A DNA stretch of 64,000 nucleotides from positions 237,077,475 to 237,141,474 of the forward strand of contig NC_066579.1 in the NCBI RefSeq assembly GCF_024323335.1, written 5' to 3'. The position numbers and the translations under genes are program-made. The DNA is from Lathyrus oleraceus. Lineage: Eukaryota; Streptophyta; Magnoliopsida; Fabales; Fabaceae. Shown piece after piece: positions 12,099 to 23,801 of this stretch. The notes below the pieces were generated by a model. It was not told the origin of the DNA and made no database searches. It was given only the letters and a program-made list of their open reading frames with translations. How positions within the stretch are numbered: the stretch's first letter is position 1; each line of letters begins with the position of its first letter.

Positions 12099-13590
12099 AG
12101 TGTCTGTACTTTTAATGACTTGGGTGAGGCCTTTGTCAAACAATATAAGTACAATGTTGATATGGCGCCAGATAGAGATCAGTTGAGGTCGATGTATTAG
12201 AAAGACAAGGAGACATTCAAAGAATATGCTCAAAGATGGAGGGAGTTAGCTGCCCAGATTAGTCCGTCTTTGGAAGAAAAGGAAATGACCAAGATTTTCT
12301 TGAAGACGCTGAGTTCATTTTACTATGAAAGTATGATCACAAGTGCTCCTAATGATTTTACCGAGATGGTAAACATGGGGAAGAGATTGGAAGAAGCAAT
12401 ATGTGAAGGACGTTTATCCAAAGATGAAGCATCGACAAGCAAGAAGTATGGTGGTAACTTCTCCAAAAAGAAGGAAGGAGAAACTAACACAATATCAGTA
12501 GGGAGGCAGAGGAGGCCTCACGTGAGGAAGAATTCTCATTCCCGTCAACATCAACATCAAGTGTCATTAGTGATTCCAGTCTTTTCCAACAATTCAACCA
12601 ATCAACCAGTTCATGTTCAACAACAACCGCAACAACGTACCAACTACAACAATAATAATCATCATCAAAACTATGAGAGGAAAAAGGTCTCTTTTGACCC
12701 CATTCCTATGACATATGCAAAGTTGTATCCATCTTTGGTAGTCAAGAATCTTATCCAGCCGAGGAATCCTCCACAAATTCCTAAGCCACTGCCATGATGG
12801 TTCAAACCTGATCTTCATTGTACTTTTCACCAGGGAGCCCCTGGTCATGACATTGAAAAATGTTATCTCCTGAAGTATGAAGTTCAAAAGCTAGTCAAGA
12901 ATGGTATGGTTTCCTTTGAGGACAAAGCGCCGAATGTTAAAGCTAACCTGTTGCTTGCTTATAGTAACACTTATGTGAATATGGTAGATGACTGTCCTGA
13001 GAATTTTTGGGTATTTGATGTACGCCGTATCCGCAGGTCCTTGGTGGAGATTCACAGAGATTTGTGCCTAGTGAGCCATTATGAACATGACCATGATGGT
13101 TTTGTTATTTGCAGCATTAACCCTTGAGGGTGTGTAACTGTTAAAAGAGATATTTAAAGATTGATGGATGAGAATGTTATTCAAGTTCAACATTTGAGGT
13201 ATATGGGAAATGATGTGAATGTGATAGTACCCATGTTCAAAACCTCCGAGCGGGTAGTTATTCAATTTGATAGCAACAACAATAATAATGTCAATAGATC
13301 GGTATCGTCGTTGGTTATATGGTTAGCGGGCCCCGTCCCCTATTCATATGATAAAGTTGTGCCATACAACTATAATGCCACCATGATTGAGAATGGTCAA
13401 AAGGTTCCTCTTCCAGTTGCAAATTCAATGGTGAATATTGCAGATGTAGTGAAGGTGACCTGTAGTGGTCATGTGTTCATCCTAGTGTTTCCTAAGATTG
13501 TGGAAGATGTGTCTGTAGGTAAGAAGGCAGAGATTCCTACAGTTGATCCGATTAGTGCTCCAACGTGTCAGTCTAGTAAATCCAGCAAGT
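12099..13590 (+). pseudogene. gag: Element F Gag, C-terminal two thirds
   Basis: The frame opens in mid-core (FNDLGEAFVKQYKYNVDMAPDR, EYAQRWRELAAQ, EEKEMTKIFLKTLSSFYYE). It then has a Q/N/H-rich linker and a CCHC-like knuckle CTFHQGAPGHDIEKC (12819-12863). In-frame stops are TAG 12198, TGA 12795, TGA 13125 and TAA 13155; comparison with E suggests glutamine or arginine codons at these sites. The N-terminus was separated by the insertion of A. Gag packages the element RNA in intact relatives. Confidence 0.85.
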
Positions 13591-14671
13591 TGAAGACTAA
13601 TGATGATGACGAGGTATTGCGTCTGATCAAGAGAAGCGAATCTAATGTTGTGGAGCAGTTACTTCAAACGCCGTCAAAAATTTATGTGCTGTCATTATTG
13701 ATGAATTTTGAGGCACACATGGAAACATTACAGAGAGTGATGGAACATGCTTATATAGAACATGATGTTACTATGGATTAGTTTGACCACATTGTTGCTA
13801 ATATTACTTCTTGTAATAACCTGAGCTTTTGTGATGAAGAACTTCCAGAGGAAGGTAGAAATCATAACTTGGCGCTACACATTTCAATGAATTGCAAGGA
13901 GGAAGCTCTGTCCAATGTGTTGGTCGACATTGGTTCGTCTTTAAATGTGTTGCCAAAGTCACCTCTAGCAAGACTTTCTTATGAAGGCGCCTCGATGAGG
14001 TACAATGGCGTTGTTGTTAAAGCGTTTAACAGTTCTCGAAAAACTGTCATTGGAGAAGTGAACCTTCTAGTTAAGATAGGTCCGAATGATTTTTAAATTA
14101 CTTTTGAGGTAATGGATATTCACCCGGCCTACAGTTGTTTGTTGGGAAGGCCTTGGATCCATGAAGTTGGCGCTGAGACGTCTACTCTGCACCAGAAGTT
14201 AAAATTTGTGAAGAACGACAAGCTTGTCGTTGTTTGTGGTGAAAAAGCATTATTGGCAAGCCATTTTTCATCATTTACTTATGTAGATGCTGAAGAGGAA
14301 GTTGGAACGCCATTCTAAGCTTTGTCTGTTGCTGATTAATTGAAGAAGACTAGGGCACCCAATTCTTCTCTGAAGGATGCCAAAGAGGTTGTTCAGGATG
14401 GTAGCACCGACAAATGGGGTCGTGTGGAAGAAGTTGTGGAGAATAAGAATAGAGCTGGGATGGGATATCAACAAGGGCCATTCAACATCAATGTCAAGAC
14501 TATACAACCCGTTTTTCACAGTGGAGGGTTCATTCACAAGGATGATCAACACTCAACTGCCATTGTTGAAGACAGTGATGAAGACGAAGTTTGTGACAAT
14601 TTTGTAACTCACGGCCAGACTTGCAACAATTGGGTCGCTGTTGATATTCCTGTTGTTATGCACCGTTCGAA
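13591..14671 (+). pseudogene. pro: Element F aspartic protease region
   Basis: The pre-protease segment EVLRLIKRSESNVVEQLLQTPSKI is followed by NLALHISMNC and the active-site region NVLVDIGSSLNVLP. The catalytic aspartate is at 13926-13928, and the family motif D-T-G here reads D-I-G. The flap-side and LLGRPWIH motifs follow near 14130. In-frame stops are at 13779 (TAG), 14094 (TAA), 14316 (TAA) and 14337 (TAA). The region ends ...VAVDIPVVMHRS at the intron donor. Inactive by both stops and active-site change. Confidence 0.85.
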
Positions 14672-14929
14672 GTGATTTTTATTTTATTATTTTAAGAAAA
14701 TTCCTTCTCCTATGCCAAAGGGAGAAGTGAAACGTTGTTGGGAATTTTCCTTATTATCATCAATAAAATACAATTTTGTTCATCAACATCTATGATGTTT
14801 GTTTTTACTTTTTACTTTTTCTAAAAATGGTAATAACAAAAAAACATAAATAAAAAATAATCTTTCCACCTGCATAATATTTGTTTGCACTTCACTTATC
14901 TAAAATCAAACTATCAAATCATTATGCAG
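14672..14929 (+). other. Ogre intron of element F (258 bp)
   Basis: Donor GTGATT at 14672 follows TCGAA; acceptor TTATGCAG ends at 14929. The intron is T-rich and non-coding. Joining the exons continues the frame from ...HRSK into LVLKPIECND. Element E has the same intron at the same codon position. An intron separating gag-pro from pol is a known Ogre hallmark. The unspliced frame stops at a TGA that overlaps the donor. Confidence 0.85.
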
Positions 14930-16187
14930 GTTGGTTCTGAAACCCATTGAATGTAATGATCCTACTCCCTCTCCAAATTTTGATTTCCTTGTGTTTGAAG
15001 CTAAGGAAGAGAATGATGATGAAGAAGTATCTAATGAGTTATCCCGTTTTCTTGAGCACGAGGAAAAATCCATCCGGCCGTTTGAAGAGCAGATTGAATT
15101 AGTCAACTTGGGTTCCGATGACAATGTGAAGGAAGTCAAGATTGGGTCACAACTATGTCCAGAAGCGAAGAAAGGGTTGATTGATTTTCTTCGAGAGTAT
15201 TCTGATATGTTTGCTTGGTCCTATCAATATATGCCTAGTTTGGATTCTGAGATTGTGGAGCATAGATTGCCTTTTAAGCCAGAATGCCCGCCGGTCAAGC
15301 AGAAGTTGAGAAGAACTCATCCTGATATGTCAGTGAAGATTAAGGAGGAAGTACAGAAACATATTGGTGTTGGTTTCCTTGTTACCTCCGAATATCCACA
15401 GTGGGTGGCTAATATTGTTCCTGTTCCTAAGAAAGATGGAAAAGCCCGTCTGTGCGTTGATTACAGAGATTTGAATAAAGCTAGTCTAAAAGATGATTTC
15501 CCTCTACCACACATTGATATGCTGGTAGACAATATAACTAAATTCGAAGTCTTTTCGTTTATGGACGGATTTTCCGGTTATAATCAAATCAAGATGGAAC
15601 CCAAAGATACGGAGAAGACCATATTCATTACACATTGGGGAACATTCTGTTATCGAGTGATGCCTTTCGATTTAAAGAATGCTGGTGCAACATACCAGAG
15701 AGCTATGACCACTCTTTTTCATGATATGATGCATAAAGAGATTGAGGTATATGTTGATGACATGATTGTTAAATCTAGCGATGAAGAAGAGCATGTCGAG
15801 CATTTGTTGAAGTTATTCCAGCATTTTGGGAAATATAAACTCCACATGAATCCCAATAAGTGTACTTTTGGTGTCCTTTCTGGTAAGTTGTTGGGCTTCA
15901 TTGTCAGCGAGAAGGGTATTGAAGTTGATCCTGCCAAGGTCAAAGCAATACAAGAGATGCATGCGCCCAAAACTGAGAAGCAAGTAAGAGGTTTTCTTGG
16001 CCGCTTGAACTATATCTCAAGATTTAAATTGCGTATGACTGCCACATGTGCGCCTATATTCAAATTTCTTTGGAAAGATCAATCTTGTGATTGGACCGAA
16101 GATTGCCAAAAAGCTTTTGATAGTATCAAAGAATATTTGCTTGAGCCTCTGATTTTCTGTCTCCGCCTGTTGAAGGAAGACCTTTGA
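14930..16187 (+). pseudogene. pol: Element F reverse transcriptase
   Basis: The frame is open for over 400 codons: acidic N-terminal linker, KQKLRRTHPDM, then RT motifs WVANIVPVPKKDGKARLCVDYRDLN, FSFMDGFSGYNQIKM (first catalytic Asp), a degraded MPFDLKNAGATYQR and the palm motif YVDD (15750-15761), then KCTFGVLSGKLLGFIVS and QVRGFLGRLNYISRF. The frame is lost near 16155 by an extra base before the PPVEGRPL-type boundary with RNase H. RT synthesises element cDNA. It is the best-preserved RT palm here apart from E. Confidence 0.9.
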
Positions 16188-17245
16188 TCATGTATTTGAC
16201 TGTGCTTGATGAGAGTATGGGTTGTGTTCTTGGTCAGCAAGATGAATATGGGAAGAAGGAATATGCAATTTACTACCTCAGTAAGAAGTTCACCAACTGT
16301 GAGACTCGATATTCCATGCTTGAGAAGACATGATACACATTGGCTTGGGCTGCTAAGCGTCTGTGCTAGTATATATTGAATCATACTACTTGGTTGATAT
16401 CCAAAGTGTATCCAATCAAGTAAATTTTTGAGAACCCTGCTTTAATTGGGAGTATTTCCCATTGGCAGATGTTGTTATCAGAGTATGATATTGAATACCG
16501 ATCTTATAAAGCTATTAAAGGTAGTGTCTTGGTTGACCATTTGGCTCACCAACCTATTGAAGATTATCAGTCAGTTTAGTATGATTTTCCCGACGAAGAG
16601 ATTCTGTACTTGAAGATGAAAGATTTTGATGAACCATTGCTTGAAGAAGGGCCAGAACCTGGTTCCCGTTGGGGCATGGTATTTGATGGAGCTGTTAATT
16701 CGTATGGTAATGGCATTGGGGCAGTGATTATTACTCCTCACGGCACTCATTTTCCATTAATAGCTAGATTTGACCTTCAAATGTATGGACAATATGCTTA
16801 GTATGAAGCTTACATTATAAGGCTTAAAGAAGCCATTGATCTCAGAATTAAATATCTTGACGTCTATGGAGATTCAGCTTTGGCTGTGAATCAGATCAAA
16901 GTTGAAAGGGAGACGAATCAAACCAGTTTGATACCATATAAAGATTATGCGAGGAGGATATCAACTTTATTTATGAAGGTTGAGTTTCATCATATCCCTC
17001 GAGATGAAAACCGGATGGCAGATGCTCTTGCAACGTTGGCTTGCATGGTTATGGTGAAATTTTGGAATGAAGTTCCCAATTTCATTGTGATGCGTCCTGA
17101 TAGACCAACTCATGTGTTTGTTGTCGAAGAGGTCAAAGATGAAAGGCCATGGTATTATGATATCAAACGTTTCCTCCAAAGTCAGATTTACCCGTCTAGG
17201 GCATCTTTGAAAGATAAGAAGACTTTGAGAAGATTAGCTGGTAAC
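16160..17245 (+). pseudogene. pol: Element F RNase H and aRNase H
   Basis: After the frameshift the frame continues with GCVLGQQDEYGKKEYAIYYLSKKF and the RT-linked RNase H. The Tat-specific second (archaeal-type) RNase H follows at about 16660-17050: VFDGAVNSYGNGIGAVII, a YEAY block whose preceding glutamate is now TAG (16799), YGDSALAVNQIK and HHIPRDENRMADALATLA. Further stops are near 16331 (TGA), 16368 (TAG), 16421 (TAA) and 16577 (TAG). Several of these need changes other than C to T. Confidence 0.85.
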
Positions 17246-18133
17246 TTCTTCCTGAATGGTGATGTGTTTTATAAGAGAAACTTCGATATTATTTTGCTCA
17301 AATACGTGGATAGACACAAAGCAGACGCGTTGAAGACTGAAGTCCATGAAGGTTCCTTTGGTACTCATTCCAATGGACATGCTATGGCGAAGAAGATGTT
17401 GAGGGAAGGTTAGTATTGGTTGACAATGGAATCTGACTGTTGCAAGTTTGTGAAGAAATTCCACAAGTGTCAAATTTATGCAGATAAGATTCATGATCCT
17501 CCGACTCTGTTGAATGTCATTTCCTTTCCATGGCCCTTTTCCATGTGGGGAATTGATATGATTGGAATGATTGAGCCCAAAGTATCGAATGTACATCATT
17601 TCATTCTGGTGGATATTGATTACATCACAAAATGGGTTGAAGCGACATCGTATGCAAATGTGACCAAGCAGGTTGTGGTTTGATTTATCAAGAATCAGAT
17701 TATATGCTGTTATGGTGTGCAAAGTAAGATCATTACTGACAATGGATCGAACTTGAACAATAATATGGTGGAAAATCTTTGCAAAGACTTCAAGATTGCA
17801 CATCATAATTATTCTCCCTACAAACCTAAGATGAATGGGATGGTTGAAGCCGTAAACAAGAACATCATGAAGATCATTCAGAAGATGGTTGTGACGTACA
17901 AGGATTGGCATGAGATGCTCCCATTGGCTTTGCATGGGTACCGTACATCCATCCATACTTCAACAGGGGAAACCCCTTTCTCTCTCGCTTATGGCATGGA
18001 AGTTGTGATCCCTGTGGAGGTTAAGATCCCATCATTATGTGTATTGATGGAAGCCAAGTTGACAAAAGTTGAATGGTGTCAGACCAGATATGACCCGCTC
18101 AATTTGATTGAAGAGAAGAGATTGACTGTCATG
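17246..18133 (+). pseudogene. int: Element F integrase, cut by element D
   Basis: The HHCC finger is visible (HEGSFGTHSNGHAMAKK ... CHKCQ-like, here FHKCQIYADKIH), followed by core motifs WGIDMIGMIE, ITDNGSNL and GMVEAVNKN for the D,D,E triad, and HGYRTS...TPFSLAYGMEV. Stops lie at 17411 (TAG) and 17681 (TGA). The frame ends at EEKRLTVM, where the TGTAAGT end of the D LTR begins at 18134. TCATG (18129-18133) is the likely target duplication of D, and its partner lies beyond the window. The C-terminal domain is therefore missing. Confidence 0.88.
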
Positions 18134-19639
18134 TGTAAGTCCCCAATTTTGACCCTAAGATCCCTCATGCTATCTCATCATTTGCATTGGCTTTGGGATC
18201 ACACCTTAGCATTCTCCTTACCCCTCAGTCATTGGGTTTGCATTGGGAGAGATCATCAAGCACTATTTGATTGTATCATATTTTCTTTTCCTTTCTTTAC
18301 TAACCAAAATACCAAAAAATATGTCTATGTGTAGCTTTGTTTCTTTTGTAGGTAGTGTGTGTGTCCACCTGTGCCTCATCAAGCTCACAACTAGGGTTTG
18401 ATGCAAAGAGATAAGTCAAGGAAAGGTTCACATTGGTTTTAAGAATCATATATGCATCTCTATGTTCTTTATTTGTCCATTTGTTCAAGAATTCATCAAG
18501 AGTTTGAAGCTTGTTTGCCTTGGAAGCCCTATTTCATCTGGGTATCTGGTGTGACTTCCTTAACAGGTTTCTTCATTAATTGATCACATATTTCAAGGGA
18601 TACTTTATCATACATCATCTCAAGCATATATGACCCTCCATGAGTCCCAAAGATCAAGAGAACCTCTACTTTGCAAGTTGGTTCAAGGAGGTTGACTAGA
18701 GAAAGTCAATTGGTCAAAACTGAGGTTCCCTAGACCCTATCTCCTATAATTTTTGTCATATGAAAATTATTCCAAGAGAAAATTTACTATTTATGACATT
18801 CCCAAAAACTTTAATGTTGTAATCAAGATCTAATTTTTCTTGGAAATTCATTTTTTAATGGTGAAAGATTATAGGTCATTTTGTTTGTGCTCTAGTTTGA
18901 AGGTCAACTTCCAAGGACCATAACTTGCTAAATGTTTATGATATGAAGCCATAAAAGTTTCATGATCAATTTCAAGATGTCTTATCCAACTTTTATTGTT
19001 TTAGAAATGTCAAATTCAACTTGTAAGGGCCTGTTATAAGAGGAAACATTATAGGTCATTTTGGGCCATTACCATTGAACAAGCAATTTTCCTCAACTTC
19101 TAAAATCTAGAACTCCCTAATGCCAAATCCAAATTATGTCAAATTTGTGACCAAATTGAATAGGAATGTAAGAGATACAACTTTGGTGAAGAAACCATTT
19201 TCATTTGGAGCTCATAGCAAAAGTTATTCAAGTTGGAAGAAGTGGTCATTTGAGTTTGTACTTAGAAAATTTTCAACCATGTTTGATTTCTACAACTTTC
19301 ACCTCAAAATTCATCAAGATCCAAGCTCCAAATAGAAAAGTGTCAACACCAAAGTTGTTCCCCTTGATGTCACCTTTCCAAATCATCCAATATCACTTCA
19401 CTTGGACAAGAATTGAGGGACTTGCGCATGGTTCCTTTGTTGGGTTTGTTTTTGCAACTTTTGCACTCAAATGATTAATTCTTTTTGCATACTTCCATGT
19501 GATGACTTCACTATCAAATGTACACAAATTGGAAGTGGATTGCATCATTGGTAGGGCCTAATTCAATATCCGTGCACCCATGCACAACATTTCTATTTTT
19601 GGTCAATTTTCAAATGGTGCAAAACTGAATTCCATAGCC

Positions 19640-19647
19640 TATAAATA
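19640..19647 (+). promoter_or_regulatory. Probable LTR TATA box (element D)
   Basis: TATAAATA, 1.5 kb into the LTR. It has the same spacing from the LTR start and the same downstream style as the E LTR box. Probable pol II start of the element transcript. Confidence 0.65.
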
Positions 19648-22514
19648 CAAGTGTGTTGCTTCAGAAATGACATATACATTGCCCAAGCCTTGCCAAGCCA
19701 ACTCAGAACCCTACTCCATAGAATTCCTTGAAGATTTCTTTGAATTCGAGTTTGAATTTCTCCTTCTATTTTTGGATTCAAACTCCAAGGATTCATTTCC
19801 ATTTTCATCTCACTTGATCACTGCAAGCAAGAGGAGGAAGAGCCAAGTGGATTCACATTGAGATTAAGCTAAATCACTGCTACCCGAAGGTGATTTTTCC
19901 AAAACTTCAAGCCTTCTATTCTCTCTCAATTCTCCACTATTATCTTTGTTTATTGGTTGTATGAAGACCTACCAATGTAGGCAACAAGATTTAGTTGCTT
20001 TGAGGTCAAATCAAAGCAACTCAGATCGTGTACCTCAAAATTCAACTCCTCATATCTATCAATATATTTGAAATTAGAAAAAATTGAGGCCAAATTCGAG
20101 CTCATGAGCTTTTTCTCTTTAAAATAGTGTCCTTACTTTTTATTTTCTTGATGGTTGAGGGTGGACTAGTCCGTTGAGGTCCATCGGAGAGGACAACCGG
20201 AGCTAGGGCTCCGGTGATTTGTTGGCATGTCTCCAGCCATCTGGTCATCTTTAAATGTTTTAATCTCAGCCTTTGTTTTGTTTGACACTACGTGTTGCAC
20301 ATTGACTCAGGCACATGGTGGAAAGCGCGCACTTGGCTATCAGATCTGCCACCTCAATTAATGAGGGAGATCTGATGGCCCTCATTTTTTTCTATTTTCT
20401 TTTTTAATTCTGATTTTTCATTTAATCCATTTTTTTAAATTCATATTAATTTCATTTTTAGTCCAAAAAATATTGGACTTTCACCAAAAATCTTTAAATA
20501 TTTTCCTCTTCCATATTTTGAATTAAAATCATTTTTTGGACTAATTTTGATATTTTTCATGAATTAAATGATTTTTAACTTGTTTTAAATAATTTTAAAA
20601 TACTTCTGACTTTCCAAAAATTATGAATTTTTTTGTCTAAGGTCCTTTGACCTTGTTTAACCTAGGATAAATCCCTTGGCCATTTATTTGGTGTTTTGAA
20701 GGGATTTGAGGTTTTGTCCATTTTAAAATGCATTATAATTCATTTTTAATTTGATTTTTAATTGAATAATTGTTTGAAAATTGTGTTGAGCCATTTTTAT
20801 GGTCTTGTGATGTTTGACTTTCTGTTTGTCGTTGATCATCGTTGATTTGACATTGGTTTAATCAATACCATTGGATTTAGGGGATTGATAAAATGTACGT
20901 TTCATCTCCCAAAATGAATGGATAGTATTGATCAGATGAAATTCCTCCTATGATCAATTTGGGTTTCTACTCTCCCTTCCCTCTTCATCTCCATCCTTAT
21001 TCTTTCCCAATCCATCATTGACCAATGATTTCTCTAATGTCTAAATGCTAGTTGATTCATCAATGACCTTGTGTCAGATGAATCAACATAAGTCTGACTG
21101 AGATAGTCTTTCCTATTTATTTTAGTATGTGGTTTGTTTTAGGAGTTTGGTTCTTTGTACCAAATCTCTAACATGCATTAACACCTATATTTTATTGCCC
21201 GACCTTAGATAGTTGTGACTTCTACATAAGTCCAATTACGGTTGCTTAACATATAACTAAATTTGTCCCTCAAGGCATAGAATTCTAGTAACTGAGATTG
21301 TAAGTCTCCCATTCGTCATGGCATTGTGTGAAAGCTTGACCTTTTTTCCTTTCATGAGAGCTAGTGGCATACTTATTGACTTATCCAAGTTGGAGTCCTT
21401 CTCATGAATGATGTCTTGGTTCATGTATTCATACTTGTGAATTAATGGTAGAGTGTTCCCCAAAGAATGACTTAAACAATCAAAACTCTTCACTAATAAT
21501 TGACTAACTTCTTATAAACATTTCTTTAATTTCAAGTAATTTACTTTATGCAATTTAAATTTCAGCACCTTTATCATTTATTGCCATTTATATTTCATGC
21601 AACTTGTTTATGTTTCAGTCCTTTTCACTTTGCTCGCTTGAGCCATATCTTATGATTGTATATATTGTTTGTTTGTCTTTGTTTTTTTGTGTGGTCTTAG
21701 GACCTTAAAACACCTAATAACAACAAAAACCCTAAAAAATATCTTGGTGGACTGTTGGACTTGATATGACCTTTTGGACTTAGAAGTAGGCAATATTACA
21801 TATGCTAAAGGACTTGGCCAATGCCATCATCTGAGACTGAGATATCCTTGACCATGCCTTTCGTCTGATGCAAGACCTTGAGTGCCTTTGATTCATATGC
21901 TACCCTGTCTCTGTGCTTAATTGTTATACTTTTATTATTGTTTATGTATGATGATTGCTTCTGAGTTGATCAAGGAATACTTTCATCTGATACATTGGAA
22001 GAAGTTGAAGACTGCTAGCTATTGGATTGCTTGCTTGGATGTTATGCCTAACTTTATTTGATGCCTTGGTCTTCATATGGTTTGCTTTGGATATTTCTTA
22101 TTGCTTATTGCTTGCCAAAATCCAAAGGAAAATGGGTTTCTATATGACATTCTTGTATATTGGATTGCATCCCATTGGTCAGATCTTTTCAAACCTTAAC
22201 TTTTAATTTTTTTCTTAAGATAGTCCCTTCATCTTCTCCGACTTCTTAAATTTCAAAATCTCTCCCTCTTTTCAAAAACTTTCTTTGCTTGTGATTTCAA
22301 ACTTAAATATGTTTTAGTGATTAGAAACCGTGACATTAGGCCATTGAATTTTCAAACTTTTTCTTAAATCAAATTTGTAAATAAACTTAACCATATTGAC
22401 TTTAATTTCAAAAAGACAAAAAGAACTAACAACCTCATTCAAATCTTTGTCCCTTTTGTGCCTTTTCATTTAAACCTTTGTTAAAATCAATTCACTAACT
22501 TCTTTGAAATTTTT

Positions 22515-22745
22515 ACCACGAACTACGGGGTTTTGATCCCTCATTTTTATGTTGGTACGTAGGCATAAGAAGGTCTTGGCAAACACAAAAATATAATCAA
22601 TAAATTCTTTTCTCATCCCCCCATTCTATATTTTACCAAACATCATTTAGACCAAATCATTTGCACAAAAAAAAAGCCCCCTAGGAGTACCTAGGACGCT
22701 TTGGGTGCTAAGACCTACCCTTTGTGTAACCAACCCCCTTACATG
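22515..22745 (+). promoter_or_regulatory. Conserved Ogre LTR tail block (D)
   Basis: The sequence has ACGAACTACGGGGTTTTGAT, then GGTACGTAGGCATAA, then GGGTGCTAAGACCTACCC...GTAACCAACCCCC. It matches the tails of A, B and E. Likely R/U5 with 3'-end processing signals; inferred from position. Confidence 0.6.
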
Positions 22746-22841
22746 TAATCTTTGACATTTTATTAGTTTTGATTTGAAAACTTCTTATCTTTGGTTTTTT
22801 TTGTACTTTTCAGTTTTCCTTTAGAAATAATAAAAGCGCGG

Positions 22842-22853
22842 TGGCGACTCTGG
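22842..22853 (+). other. Internal primer-site copy in U5 (D)
   Basis: TGGCGACTCTGG matches the first eleven bases of the consensus primer site and lies 75 bp upstream of the true site, inside the LTR. Confidence 0.6.
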
Positions 22854-22916
22854 TTTTACTGACGTCAAGTTTATCCATATCTTGATGGTCATGAATTTAC
22901 CGCTAAAAAAATTAAG

Positions 22917-22934
22917 TGGCGACTATGCTAGGGA
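22917..22934 (+). other. Primer-binding site, tRNA-Arg type, mutated (D)
   Basis: TGGCGACTATGCTAGGGA differs from the E site at two positions. It lies about 11 bp after the LTR end. Confidence 0.85.
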
Positions 22935-23800
22935 GTAATCCTCAGTGGGTTTAGCCTACTTTTTATGTGTATATATTTGTATGTTTGATGTTTGTTTATA
23001 TATATTGTTGTGTGATATATTCTGTCTCTTATGCTTGGTGATCTCTGTGTGGTGAGATAAGTTCTAACTCGAACTTGAGTGCAATCTAAGATAGGAGGGT
23101 GGTATAGTCATGTTGACTTTGAAGGAGTAGTCCTGAAAGAGTTGACATGAGATCCTCCACTCAGTGGAGACCTCTTTATAGTTACTGATGTCACACGAGT
23201 AATTCGTGGATAGGCATTACTTTCTCTAATTTGGGGGTCCGAGAAGCTAAGCATCGTAGAACATTTAACTTAACTTGGCCTATTTAGGACGTAGTGTGGA
23301 GACTGCTCAAGTGTAGACTTGATAACAGTTATTACGTGATACTACACTCATACGAGTCTCTCTTGAGAAAGCAATGGGTTGATGAGTCAGTCATCTAAAC
23401 CTATAGTATCCGATAGATGGGATCACGACTCTGGGAACCTTTTAGAACATGCTCTACAGGTTTTTATCTATAGTACATTCCTTTGGGATGGTTCTTAACC
23501 CAACTCCATGATCGTGACTCACAACAAACCCTTTGATTCTTGGTTGATCTGATCGGTCTCATAAATATCAATGGAACTTAGGTGTTGATGAGCTGAAAAC
23601 CATAATCCACCAAAATGGATGATTGATCTTGATGATGACTTGACCCATCCCTTTACCTTTATTTGTGATTACCTTGTGTGTGATCCCTTGTGTGTGATTG
23701 TTGTTGCGTTCATGCATCATGCACATCATAAAATTCATCACAGAAAAATAAATTTCAAGGGAACTAAGGTCTTGTTTGCAAATATTTCCAGAGCATAGAT
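22935..23800 (+). other. Element D 5' leader
   Basis: Untranslated, and similar in order and wording to the E leader at 31141-32036 (GCTTGGTGATCT, AACTCGAACTTGAGTGCA-like, ACACGAGTAATTCGTGG, AGAGTCTCTCTTGAGAA). No coding frame seen. Confidence 0.7.
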
Positions 23801-23801
23801 T

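Larger units (their letters stand above)
12097..18133 (+). mobile_element. Element F: internal fragment of an Ogre element (gag to integrase)
   Basis: Coding sequence in plus-strand order gag, protease, intron, RT, RNase H, aRNase H and integrase. It is cut on the left by the LTR of A in mid-gag and on the right by the LTR of D inside integrase (after EEKRLTVM). Neither LTR of F is in the window. It is the oldest layer visible here, and its coding parts carry many stops. Confidence 0.9.
18134..22905 (+). repeat. Element D 5' LTR
   Basis: The LTR starts TGTAAGTCCCC and ends near 22905, where the expected CA appears mutated (CGCTA). It is about 4.77 kb, with no coding signal. U3 contains two copies of CATTATAGGTCATTTTG-like sequence (18868 and 19047) and a TATA box at 19640. 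The conserved Ogre LTR tail is at about 22515-22745 and an internal primer-site copy at 22842. A similar LTR start lies at 63620, with visible base differences and one small indel over the first 380 bp, so D is old. Confidence 0.9.

Noticed and set aside
17234..17956. 240-residue minus-strand frame
   Set aside because: Antisense shadow of element F integrase, which has HHCC and D,D,E motifs in plus orientation.
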